Part shown: in pieces, positions 24,715-34,532 of the stretch
Layout: every line of letters starts with the position of its first letter
How positions within the stretch are numbered: the stretch's first letter is position 1
From: Acanthochlamys bracteata
Taxonomy: Eukaryota > Streptophyta > Magnoliopsida > Pandanales > Velloziaceae
DNA: 64,000 nucleotides
Direction of reading: 5' to 3'
Assembly: GCA_019914995.1 (NCBI GenBank)
Contig: CM034138.1
Location: forward strand, 6,950,535 to 7,014,534
Translations under genes and position numbers: made by a program
The notes under the pieces: generated by a model
Told to the model about the DNA's origin: nothing
What the model saw: only the letters and a program-made list of their open reading frames with translations
Databases searched by the model: none

Positions 24715-25969
24715 CTTACAAATAGTTGATTGCAAGGAATAAATATCATATTAATACCAATAGTTAATAGGATAATTATTATGGTCTCAAATTTTTGTTT
24801 GTGCTTATTTATTATTTTTCTTTCTTTGAAGAATTTGATTCAAATTTTAGTTTCTCTTGTTATCAATCGTAAATATCTGCTCTCTCATTTTGTCCATGAG
24901 TATTTGTGAGGACTTATATTTCTAACTTATGGTGATGTTTGAAATTACGTTTCAAAATATGTTTTTATATTTATTTTTTATTTTTAGTTAAATTTTATAT
25001 TATTATAAAAAACTTTTTATGAATTAGAAGTGTATAAACTTTTTGTGTATACAATTTTTATTTTTTTAAGCCCAAATAAACAACTATATATTAGTATATA
25101 TGGTTGGTTAGATTTATATTATTTGTTTATGGAGATATTGTTTGACTTAAAATATAATAGAGGTAACCTTTAATTCTATTAAAATATAAATAGAATGCAT
25201 TTTTTAATAGAAAGTTGATTTAAATTGTTTAATTTTTTAGAATTCAATGCAGTTAAACGTATTTTTAAGATGTATAAATTCTAAAGATAACTTGTTTCGA
25301 CTTAATATTAGCTTAGCCCAATTAATTAAAGAAGTATCCTTTATAATTTTTTGTTGGAATGTAGTTTAGGTCAAATAATAATTGTGACATTAGATTATTC
25401 TAGATATGAATTTAAACTCGTACGTAGATAAAATATTTTTGTACTATTAAATTATTTAATAATTGACAATTATAATCAGATTCATTAATATTATAGTCAA
25501 AAAAATTTGCATATAATGCATTTCTTAAATATTATTGAACAACACAATTGATTCAATGCTAAAATATAATAAAATTAAAATATGCTTGTTCTAAAATTAA
25601 ATTTTCTTTAAAATTCCTCAATCTATTTCTAACCCTCATATAAAGAAATATCTAACATACAGTGTATCTCAATTAAATTAGAATCAAAATAAATTCGATT
25701 TCCAAGTTTCCATATTCTGTATTAAATCTTTTTAATAACTAAGATATAATCGAAATATTATCGAATTAATTAAATATATATAGATTAGTTCTTTCTTAAT
25801 AAAAATTAGAAAAGGTATTAAAGAAAAATAAACATAGTAATAAACTCATTCGAAATTAGATTAGATTCTACTTTCAGATAATTAGCATAGAACAAACGCA
25901 TAATAATTTAAAAAACGTTTTTTGTTTTCTTCCTTGAAAGAAGCTGCCACATGATAGGACTTATGAGAT

Positions 25970-26663
25970 AACTCATCGATGTACCTAAGCTGAACATTGC
26001 CATTCCTAGGCCAGCGTTAGACAGTATGGACATAGACTTCTGAATTATGTTCGGCATCGCTGTATTCTGCCTGCATTATGATAACATGTATACCAAACAT
26101 TAATTCAATGGATGCGAAAGAATTACATAGCATTTACTTTTAGCTAAATAAATTAAGAAAGAAGCGATCGATGATAATCACCGGAAGGAAACGAGCGACC
26201 ACACAAGTCCGATTAGCGAAGAGTAAGTGTTGTGGTTGATCAGAACCATTCCCTCCTCCGACGCTGAAGTCATCTCTACCTACGTAATCTTCTCCTTCCG
26301 GTGTTGTCTCTACCCATGTTGATTTTTACAAACAACCCTTTTCTAAAACTCCCTTGCTTCGTTCCATATTTTAATACATACTTCTGAGAAGCAGGTAGTG
26401 GTTTTGATGAACCGCAGACAAGCTTGAGTGATGGGGAGAGTCGAGAGCGAGAAAAGGGTGATGGACCAGTCGAGTGATCCAGATGGAGCAAAGTGGGCCC
26501 ACACGGTTAAGGCGGCTAGAACGATGAGCTTTTGTAGAGTGCCGGCGGCAATGAAGCGGAAGTTCATCGTGTAGGGATCATTGGTGGAGATGACATGGAA
26601 TAACAGAAGGGGAACAGCTTAGACAGCGACGAATCGGTTGATGCCGGAGCACTGTTTTGGAAT
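25970..26663 (-). pseudogene. PIN / Aux-IAA / PIN mosaic fragment (copy A)
   Basis: Read on the minus strand. First comes PIN (auxin efflux carrier) N-terminal exon sequence: [11 protein letters not shown], a stop where PIN has Tyr (about 26624), then [38 protein letters not shown]. It switches at about 26430 to Aux/IAA sequence in another frame ([21 protein letters not shown]). At about 26290 it returns to PIN, now its late region (HNTYSSLIGLVWSLVSFR). An intron of about 110 bases (GTGATTATC...AATGCAG) follows, then MPNIIQKSMSILSNAGLGMA. The PIN text ends at FSLG, where the palindrome begins. It cannot make a PIN or Aux/IAA protein. Confidence 0.85.
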
Positions 26664-26687
26664 GACATAAAATCGAAAAGAAAAGAC

Positions 26688-26856
26688 GGGGAGCGTTTGA
26701 GAATGCTTATACAATAGAATTTTTTAAAATAGAAAGTATTTTTATTTTTTTAAAAAATAAGTTTTATTTTTTTTTATTTTTAAAAAAAATAAAAATATGT
26801 AATAAAAAAATTTTATTTCGTAAAATTTTTTTAAATTTTTAAATAAATTATATATA
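26688..26856. mobile_element. M1 MITE, one end missing
   Basis: Starts GGGGAGCGTTTGAGAATGC and follows the M1 block order for about 165 bases, then breaks off where the 26.86-kb repeat module starts. It lies against the 5' end of PIN copy A. Confidence 0.65.
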
Positions 26857-26859
26857 TAA

Positions 26860-28300
26860 CGATATGTGTACATTCATCTCTTCTTTCTCACGATTTTCTT
26901 TTCTTCGCAGGCTCGGGGCAAGCATTTTCGCTTCGTCTAATCAAGATCCGATCGGTCTCATTTTTTCGTCTTCGTCTTGCGGAACGCTTTTTGCAAATTT
27001 ACGGAGTTATATTGTTAAAGGTCAGTTTTGTCAGTTCATCTCTTCTTTCTCTTCTCTTCTTCTTTTTTTCTTCAATCTTTCGCAGGCTTTAACATCCTAA
27101 TAGCTTTGCGCTTCATTTTTTTCTTTGATTGATCTTCTCCCATCATCTTCCTCGCAGGGATTTTCAATTTCAATTAAAGGATTCTAAAGATTTTCGCCGA
27201 CGGATCAATCACATTTTTCCGGATGTTAATATGAGAAAAAGAACATAAAGCAACTCAACCAAAGAAACTAAAAAACATCTTAGAGACAAAAATAGCTTGA
27301 TTAGAAAGTAGAACAAATTGAATTGAATAAGTTCTAAAAAAAATCAACAAAGCCCTTTTATCGGATCTAAGAAATCAAGAAGTTTTGGTGCAAAATCAAA
27401 AGCAAACCAAATTCAAAATCGATAAAGGTTCAAAAGACGCTATCATGTACAACAAAATTTTCTTGAACTCATGATTAGTTCTAAGATCTTAATCAAGAAA
27501 GCATAACCGTTAGTTATATGCAAAGATTTAAAGTAAAGTCACCGAACTCCAGGTTGTTATGCATAAACTTTTTCTTAGAACTTCAAGGAGAACAACAAGT
27601 CCAAGCATATCTTGATTGATTGATGTCCGTTCTTAATATTGGCGAAATTCTTTTGCCAAAGAAGTCTCTTAGAGACAAAAATTTTTAATTGAAAGAAAAA
27701 AATCAATCCCTGCGAGGAAGATGATGGGAGGAAGATCGAATCAATCAAGATTTAGAGAGAAATGAAGCGCGAGAAAGGAAGAAAAAATATTAGGATGTTA
27801 AAGGAGACAACAAAACAAACAATTACGCGAAGAGAGATTGAAGGAAGAAGAAGAAGAGAGAGAAACTAGGCGAAAAATATTTGTTAAAGGAGACAAAACA
27901 ATCAAGATCGCCAATGAAGGAAGAAGAAGAAGGAAATAGACGAAGGAATGGTGGTTCGGGAGCAAAATGAAAGAGGAGACGAGAAATGGTACGGTTTGAG
28001 TAGATATTGAAGGAAGAAGAAGACGGGAAGAAGAATCGATGAAACGACCGAGAAAAAAGGATGCTCGGCTGTTGAAGTTGATCGACAACGGAAGCGAAAA
28101 TGCTTGCCCCGAGCCTGCGAAGAAGAAAAGAAAATCAGATAAGAGAAAGAAGAGATGAACTGACAAAATTGACCTTTAACAGTATAACTTCATAAATTTG
28201 CAAAAAACATTCCGCCGCACGTAAAATGAGACCGTCAGATCTTGATCAGACGGCCAGCAGACGATGTGCGCGTGATGTGCACGGAGGCGTACGCATATCA
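26860..28300. mobile_element. Unclassified element with inverted, reshuffled modules
   Basis: The left part (26866-27180) and the right part (27690-28280) share modules in opposite orientation: GCTCGGGGCAAGCATTTTCG, TTTTTTGCAAATTTA, GTTAAAGGTCA.TTTTGTCAG, TTTAACATCCTAATA, CCCATCATCTTCCTCGCAGG. Module order differs between the two parts. The middle (27190-27690) is unique, A-rich and non-coding. Several modules end in TTCGCAG, like splice acceptors, so captured exon edges are possible. Near the right end is the palindromic word CCGTCAGATCTTGATCAGACGG (28232-28253). Class unknown. Confidence 0.55.
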
Positions 28301-28530
28301 TTATATATATATATATAAAATTAAAAAAATTAAAAATCAGTTTTCTAAACGCTGCTCCAAACGCGCTCAAAATGTTTCACTTTAGTAGTGACTCATGATT
28401 TTTGATAGTCGTTCACAGTAGTAGCGACTCGTGACTAAGAGAATATTTGTTTTTATTTTATATAGAAAGTTCACAGTGCGAGTCATTCACAGTGCGAGTG
28501 AGTTAAAATTTCTCCAAAAATCTTCTCACT
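28301..28530. other. Spacer, no gene
   Basis: A short (TA)n run at about 28301-28317, then a duplicated word (AGTAGTGACTCATGA / AGTAGCGACTCGTGA). Confidence 0.35.
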
Positions 28531-28970
28531 TTTGAGTTTATACATCACAACGAAATTCAATTTTACTCCAAGTACCACCAAAATAAGCTAACTTTTTAAC
28601 CGATTTGTATTGTTTGAAACAACACTGACTTTTTAAAAAAATATTTAAAATTGTTTACAAAATAAAAACATAAAATTTTAAGATATTTTAGAAAGTAAGT
28701 TACTATTATAAATAAATAATAGAATTTTTGGATATAAAATTTTTTATATTTTATAAATTTTCTAATAAATTTTATATTATAAAATAGAAAAATGTATTTT
28801 TATGACATAAAAAATAAAAAAATATATATAAAACTAAACATTCTCCGAGACTACACACTTGAGTCACTGCTACTTGTGAACGTTTTGCATTTTTTCTTTC
28901 GAACCCCCTACCGAGAAAGAAAATCCAAATCAACACTTTCTACCGCTGCTCCTGTTCCCCCCTCCTCCCT

Positions 28971-28980
28971 CTATATATAG
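28971..28980 (+). promoter_or_regulatory. TATA box of chimera B
   Basis: CTATATATAG after a pyrimidine-rich stretch, about 95 bases before the PIN-like start. The same context is kept at 33387 in copy D. Confidence 0.5.
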
Positions 28981-29069
28981 CCCGTCTCCTCAGCAGTCAT
29001 CGTCCACAACATCATCTACACAAAAAGTTTATCACAATTCTTCTCCTTAGTCCTATTTTTTCCACCAAA

Positions 29070-29300
29070 GATCAGCTGGAAAGATGTTCTGTCGGCGATG
29101 GTGCCGCTGTAAGTAGCTAGGTTTTTAGCGTATGGCTGCATGCGATGGTGGTTATCTTCACTCCAGACCATTGCTCCGGCATCAACTTATTCGTCGCTGT
29201 CTACGCTGTCCCCCTTCTGTCGTTCCATTTCATCTCCACCAACGTTCCCTACAACATGAACTTCCGCTTCATCGTTCTGGCCGCCTTAGCCGTAAAGCAA
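29070..29300 (+). pseudogene. PIN N-terminal exon fragment (copy B)
   Basis: Text of a PIN auxin efflux carrier N-terminus: ISWKD, VLSAMVPL, stop, VA.FLAYG, then after a frame change [24 protein letters not shown] and [23 protein letters not shown]. Damage: the start Met is AAG, a TAA falls after VPL (29110), a frameshift near 29150, and AAGTLQKL is deleted between FI and IVLAAL. It runs directly into AP2/ERF sequence without an intron. Confidence 0.85.
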
Positions 29301-29880
29301 ATGCCATGGGGGAAATGGGGGGCGGAGATCTGTGACCCGAAGAAAGCAGCAAGAGTATGGAACATTTGGCACTGCCGAAGGAGCTGCGATTGCTTACGAC
29401 GAAGCTGCGTTGCGATTCGAAGGAGTAAAAGCTAAGATCAACTTCCCCGAAAGAGTTCAAGGCCGGACCGATCTCGGGTTTCATGTTAGCCGAGGAATAC
29501 CAACGACTCAAGAGCAACAGCAACAGCAACAACAGCAGATGCAGCAACCAATGCAAGCAATTCATCATCAAGGTCAGCATCCACCGCAGGCAACGTACCC
29601 TGATTTAGTACATTATGCACAGAGTAGTAGAAATGAAGACATCGCGGATGTGGCTTCGGGATTGTTTTATAGGAGATCTTCGTTTTCTGGATCTTCTTCT
29701 CAGATGTTGGGTGGATCTTCTTCGCAAGAGTTTATGGAGTTCTCTTCGCCGCAGTTTGGGAGTTCTTCCTCGACGGGCCTTGGCCGTATGGTGGAGAACA
29801 CAGCAAGGACAGAGATGATAACAACAAGAACCAATGACAACGAGTTTTCTCTGTACGATTACATCGAGAATTTAAAATAA
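29301..29880 (+). pseudogene. AP2/ERF transcription factor fragment fused to PIN
   Basis: The AP2 domain starts part-way in ([20 protein letters not shown]; usual RPWGKWAAEIRDP), lacks the YRGVR strand, has a small deletion at about 29352 that shifts frame, and resumes as [20 protein letters not shown] and [12 protein letters not shown]. The C-terminal part is open for 182 codons (29332-29880): a Gln tract (about 29515-29540), a Ser-rich region with SSSQ repeats, and the end DYIENLK. Intact ERFs bind GCC-box promoters; this copy lacks part of the DNA-contact sheet. The frame matches PIN only up to the deletion. The exact ERF subgroup is not clear; an ABR1/ERF113-like C-terminus is a guess. 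Confidence 0.8.
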
Positions 29881-30173
29881 ATATTTATATTAAAATATTA
29901 ATTTGATTTATTTATATATAATTAAATTATATGAAGCCCATGTATGAATGATCTTAAAGTCGCACGTCTCGTACTTTCAACGAATAAATTCATGGAAACG
30001 TTTGCCTTATAATTCTAGGTACGATATTAAATTCTAGTACTTCCACATGCCATTGAACCCCTTCCTGCTTATGCTACGGTAAAAAAGAAAGGAGCTACGA
30101 CGCAATATAGCGACACAAAAGTCTGTCTACAATCATAGAAAAGAGTACGTACGTTAAATCCCATGTGAGACTA

Positions 30174-30658
30174 TGTTACGAATGCAATCCTAAACCGTCC
30201 TCATCGCGTGCGTAGGCAATCAGGAGGGAGGCATGAAAATTGCCTTGGATGTAGGGCATCAACTGTCACTAGGAGACCACTAGCAACAGCTACGTGCAGA
30301 GGCTTTGAAAGAGTCCAAGGAGCTGAGATCACTTAGTAGAGTTGTCATTGAATAAGACTATTGGTAGAGTCAGTCTCATGTAGTAGGAGCTGAGATCACT
30401 TAATAGAGTTGTCATTGAATAAGACTCTTGGTAGAGTCAGTCTCATGTAGTAGTTAGGACTCTTAGCTATGAGTGACCTAGAGTCCAGTAGCGACTCTGC
30501 ATCATTGTAGTTTATATAAGCTTTGACATATTCTGCTGGGAAGGAGGCAGAATTACAATCTATTATTTTTTTTTTTTTTTCTACTTTCTTATTTTGTTCT
30601 CTATATTATCTCATTTTGTTCAACCGTTTCTCGTCTTGTTTTTTAGAATTTTCTATCA
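30174..30658. mobile_element. Solo LTR, probably copia
   Basis: A 485-base element starting TGTTACG and ending TCTATCA (TG...CA), flanked by the perfect 5-bp duplication GACTA (30169-30173 and 30659-30663). It contains two tandem 67-base units (30321-30387, 30388-30453) and a TATA-like word (TTTATATAAGC, about 30510). No internal retroelement sequence, so it is the product of LTR-LTR recombination. Confidence 0.85.
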
Positions 30659-30695
30659 GACTACAACACTCTGAAATGTTGCAATAAAACCATCA

Positions 30696-30929
30696 CGGAG
30701 TGTTTGAAATAAATTTTTTTAAAATATATTTTTATTTTTTTAAAAAAGATAAATTTTATTTTTTTATTTTTAAAAAGATAATAAAAATATATAATAAAAA
30801 ATTTATTATGTAGAATTTTTACACTTTTAAATTTTTAAATAAAATTTTTATATACTTATAAAATATATATTAAAAAATAAAATAATAAATTAAAAAATTA
30901 TTTTTTAATAAGCAATGCCAAACGGCGCT
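30696..30929. mobile_element. MITE, family M1
   Basis: Starts CGGAGTGTTTGAAAT and ends GCAATGCCAAACGGCGCTG; full core. It sits 33 bases after the solo LTR target duplication. Confidence 0.75.
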
Positions 30930-31920
30930 GAAGCCGGAGCCTGTTGTGTGTGGATGCTATTTTTCTCATCACCACCTCCACTCATCCCTGTCCTCCTCAT
31001 GCTTCTCCACCAAACCGTCAAAACTCGATGGCATTGTTATTGATTACTCCCACATGCACGCGTTACCAAATAACTTAATTTCCCTCATTGGCGAAAACTA
31101 GAAGGCACGCGTAGTAAATGCTAGCGTTATTGAATGCTATTGATTTTATTGGATGGGTATTCCAAACAAGGTGTAGAGATGGTTGTAGAGATATTGATTA
31201 CTCCCACATGGTTCATATTGGTTAGTCCCACACATGGTAATGAACTCCTTATTGCTTATGTTTTTTCTTTTGCGGCTACTACTGTTGCACAATGAAAACC
31301 CTTGGTTCTGGTAGAAATGAATTGCTTGTGAGAAAGGTGCACGCCAGGTTACCCAAGTTGTTGGAATTAATACCGAAGGAGAGAGACCGGAAGATGAACA
31401 GAAATTCCAGACGAGAGAATGAAGAAGTTGGTCAATAAGACCTACTGTTCAAAGGGTGCATTTACTTTTTAGAGAGTGCTCTGTAAATAATATAATGACC
31501 CATTTTGTACGCATTTACTTTTATAGAACGAAAAAGCAACAGCAAATGTTGGCATCGGTTACCACAAAAATAATTTTTTATATTTTTATTATATATTTTA
31601 ATTTTTTTAAATAAAAAAAACTCGTTTTAAAAAATATATATTTTTTATTGTTAAAAAATTTTATTTCAAAGATAGTTACAAACGCAGACACGGTTTTATT
31701 ATCGATTACCCCCACATGGTAGTGAACCGGGTACATTCTCTTGTGATAGAATCATACTTTGATGCACTCACATTGTAGAGTACTTCACTGTATATTATTT
31801 GCAAGTGATCTCATTTCTCAAAATACATTCTGACTTTTTTAAAAGAAAAAAATATTAAGTAATATCATCGAAATATAATATCGTTACATGGGTACCAACT
31901 TTATAATTATATATGTAAAA
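30930..31920. other. Intergenic, no gene
   Basis: The word GATTACTCCCACATG / GATTACCCCCACATGG recurs three times (about 31043, 31196, 31704). A partial M1 MITE is likely at 31555-31690. Confidence 0.4.
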
Positions 31921-32022
31921 AAACTTTTCCTGGAACTCTCTTGCTTCTTTCCTGATTCTAATATATCCTGCTGATGAGAAGCAGATAGTGGTTTTGATGA
32001 ATCGCATGCAAGTTTCCGAAAC
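31921..32022 (-). pseudogene. Aux/IAA-segment relic (copy C)
   Basis: About 100 bases on the minus strand matching the Aux/IAA part of copy E (34656-34755): GAAACTTGC, GATTCATCAAAACCACTATCTG, TTCTCATC, GAATCAGGAAAGAAGCAAGAGAGTT-type text. Fifth trace of the chimeric module in the window. Confidence 0.7.
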
Positions 32023-32570
32023 GATCTGACATACAATTTAGATTGCATTTGCTGGTCTTATTATTGACCAACTTTCTGCTTTTTAGAGTTGGTTGGAGCC
32101 GGTTACCTTATTATTTAGATTTCATAATGATCTGAAACAAGTTGCTAAACCATTACCAGTACTCAATATTTCCTTTCTTTTCGTTTTTCTTTTTTATTTC
32201 ATTTTCTCTTTAATCTTTTTAGATTAGAAATAAATTATTTATTTATTTTAAAAATAAAAAAAATAAAATATTATTTTTTATTCTAAAAAATTTATATTTT
32301 AAAAATACTTCTAAACTCTCCCTCCGCCTCTCTAAGTCCTGACCTTAAAATCATCCCTGACCTAGTACTACAATTTGGACAGTAAATATTAAGGTAGACA
32401 GACTTTTGGACAGTAATATAATTATTTTGTCACATTGATGGATAGCGTTAATATCATAAGCAAACATGTAGACAAAAAGATTTGTTCTCCAGCTACTGAG
32501 AAAGACATTACTCCCGCATGCATGCGGCGTTGCCACTCAAGTTAATTTCCATAGTTCACAAAAACAAAAT

Positions 32571-32772
32571 GTGTGTTTCAAATGCCCATAATTTTATTTT
32601 TTTTCAAATTTTAAGTTCCCAACAGTTCATATATTATCTTTTAATTTTAGACAGACTTTCAAAACTTATTAAAATATAAATACTGAACTTTATTTTTACT
32701 TTATTTTAAAAAGAACTCTATTTCTTATATTTTATTTTTACAAAACTTAATTATGAATATCTGAAACAAGCA
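32571..32772. mobile_element. MITE, family M2 (eroded)
   Basis: Starts GTGTGTTTCAAAT and ends TGAAACAAGCAC. Shared words with other M2 copies: AACAGTTCATAT, AATACTGAACTTTA. Confidence 0.5.
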
Positions 32773-32973
32773 CTAAAAAATTCTAAAAGTATTCAGTGCT
32801 ATTAATGAATTTGAATAGGTATTGTGCAGTAAAACTTTATTATTTCTATTTATATTTACTTGCATGTGACTTCACCTACAAGATTTTTTAATGTCACCTA
32901 ACTTTATTTTTTCTATTTTAAATAATTTGAGTAACTTTACAATTTTCATTCGTTACTAAATTCTCAGTTTTGA

Positions 32974-33700
32974 GTTTATACATCACAACGAAAATTCATT
33001 TTTACTCCTACAACCACCAAATTAAGCTAACCTTTTAACTCATTTGTAATGTTTGAAACTACACTAACTTTTAAAAGATATTTTAAAATGTTTACAAAAT
33101 AAAAATGAAAATATTTTAAAAAGTAAGTTACTATTAAATAAAATAATAAAAATTTTACGATATAAAATTTTATATATTTTAAATAATTTTATATTATAAA
33201 AAAACTATCATAAAATTCAAAATATATTTTTATAACATAAAAAAAAAAAAATAAAGCTAAATATTCCCTGAGTCACGTGTCTGTACACTTGAGTCACTGC
33301 TACTGTGAAACGTTTTACCCCCCTACCTAGGAAGAAAATCCAACTCACCACTTTCTACCGCTGCTCCTTCTTCCCCCTTTCTCCCTCTATATATTCCCCA
33401 CCTCCTCAGCAGTCAGCACCCACAACATCTACACTAACATTGATCACCATTCTTCTCCTTAGTCCTATTCTTTCCATCAAAATGATCCGCTGGGAAAATT
33501 CTATACGGTTCTGTCAGTGATGGTGCCGCTGTAAGTCGCTATATATGATTTTAGCATATGGATGCGTGCGATGGTGGGTATCTTCACTCCAAACCAGTGG
33601 TCCGGCAACAACCGATTTTCCGCTGTCTACGCTGTCACGCTTCTGTCGTTCCATTTCATCTCCACCAACGATCCTAAACGATGAACTTCCACTTCATTGA
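32974..33700 (+). repeat. Promoter-plus-PIN segment, copy D of the ~770-bp duplication
   Basis: Direct repeat of 28532-29300, 4.44 kb apart; see that entry. The TATA box is CTATATATT at 33387-33395. Confidence 0.8.
33387..33395 (+). promoter_or_regulatory. TATA box of chimera D
   Basis: CTATATATT in the same context as at 28971. It lies just outside the left arm of the hairpin, in the right place and orientation to transcribe both arms. Confidence 0.5.
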
Positions 33701-34035
33701 CGCCGGCACTCTGCAGAAGCTCATCGTTCTGGCCACCTTAGCCATTTGGGCCCGCTTTGCTCCATCTGGATCACTCTACTGGTCCATCACCCTCTTCTCG
33801 CTCTCGACTCTCCCCATCACTCAAGCTTGCCTGCGATTCATCAAAACCACTATCTGCTTCTCAAAAGAATGTATTAGAATTTGGAACGAAGCAAGAAAGT
33901 TTCAGGAAAGAGTTGTTTGTAAAAATAGACATGGGCGGTGTTCCAATTGGAAGAAAGATTTATCTGATGGCTTGTGAGAGTTACGAGAAGCTATCTCTTG
34001 CAGTGAAAGCACTCTCTTTAGCAGCATGCTTGCAG
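33482..34035 (+). pseudogene. PIN-Aux/IAA chimera (copy D)
   Basis: Starts ATGATCCGCTGG (MIRW), loses frame within six codons, continues FYTVLSVMVPL, then a TAA (33531). PIN text resumes after further shifts: [43 protein letters not shown]. At about 33822 it joins Aux/IAA text read one frame over: [46 protein letters not shown]. It ends in a splice donor CAG|GTGAGT (34036), where Aux/IAA genes of the IAA18/IAA26 type normally have an intron. PIN proteins export auxin; Aux/IAA proteins repress auxin response; neither function can survive here. Confidence 0.85.
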
Positions 34036-34532
34036 GTGAGTTTTAAGTTTCTGCCATAAACTGGTGGATTTGAAATAATGATTTGATTACATATCAACAT
34101 AATACTGCCCGGCAATAGAAGGCAATATTAAAACAAGCTCATCACGAGAAGCTTACTTCTTCTACTCTTATTCAAAAGTCTTTAAAGAACTATCTCCTTC
34201 ATTTTCTTCACAGTATGCTAAAACATCAATTCCTTTCGGTGATTATCATCGATCGCTTCTTTCTTAATTTATTTAGCTAAAAGTAAATGCTATGTAATTC
34301 TTTCGCATCCATTGAATTAATGTTTGGAGATAAATGCTATGTAATCTATTTCCATACTGTGAAGTAAATGAGGAGATAGTTCTTTAAAACCTTTGCATAA
34401 GAGTAGAAGAAGTAAGCTTCTCCTGATGAGCTTGTTCCAATATTGCCTTCTGTTGCCGGGCAGCATTATGTTGATATGTAACCAAATTATTATTTTAAAT
34501 CTACTAATTTATGGCAGAAACTTAGAACTTAC

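Larger units (their letters stand above)
20413..25967. repeat. 5.55-kb palindrome (long inverted duplication)
   Basis: Left arm 20413-23072 and right arm 23217-25967 are inverted copies. Matching checkpoints: CTCATAAGTC.TATCATGTGG at both outer ends; ACTAATCTATAGATA-type text at about 20630 and 25780; the GCGCGACTGAGT word at 22870 against its complement at 23412; TTGCAGATTGAT at 22980 against 23306. Arms differ by scattered substitutions and small indels. The loop is about 144 bases. No coding potential is seen in either arm. Both arms contain an M1 MITE at the matching place. The outer left end lies 83 bases after the protease pseudogene; the outer right end cuts into a PIN exon fragment. 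Confidence 0.9.
28532..29300 (+). repeat. Promoter-plus-PIN segment, copy B of a ~770-bp duplication
   Basis: Matches 32974-33700 in the same orientation: GAGTTTATACATCACAACGA, then AAGTAAGTTACTATTA, ACACTTGAGTCACTGCTACT, CTTTCTACCGCTGCTCC, the TATA box, CTCCTCAGCAGTCA, and the start of the PIN exon. The duplicated unit carries a promoter as well as the gene fragment. Confidence 0.8.

Noticed and set aside
27798-28166. 122-codon minus-strand frame rich in Ser/Leu/Phe
   Set aside because: CT-rich repeat sequence with no domain; part of the shuffled inverted element.
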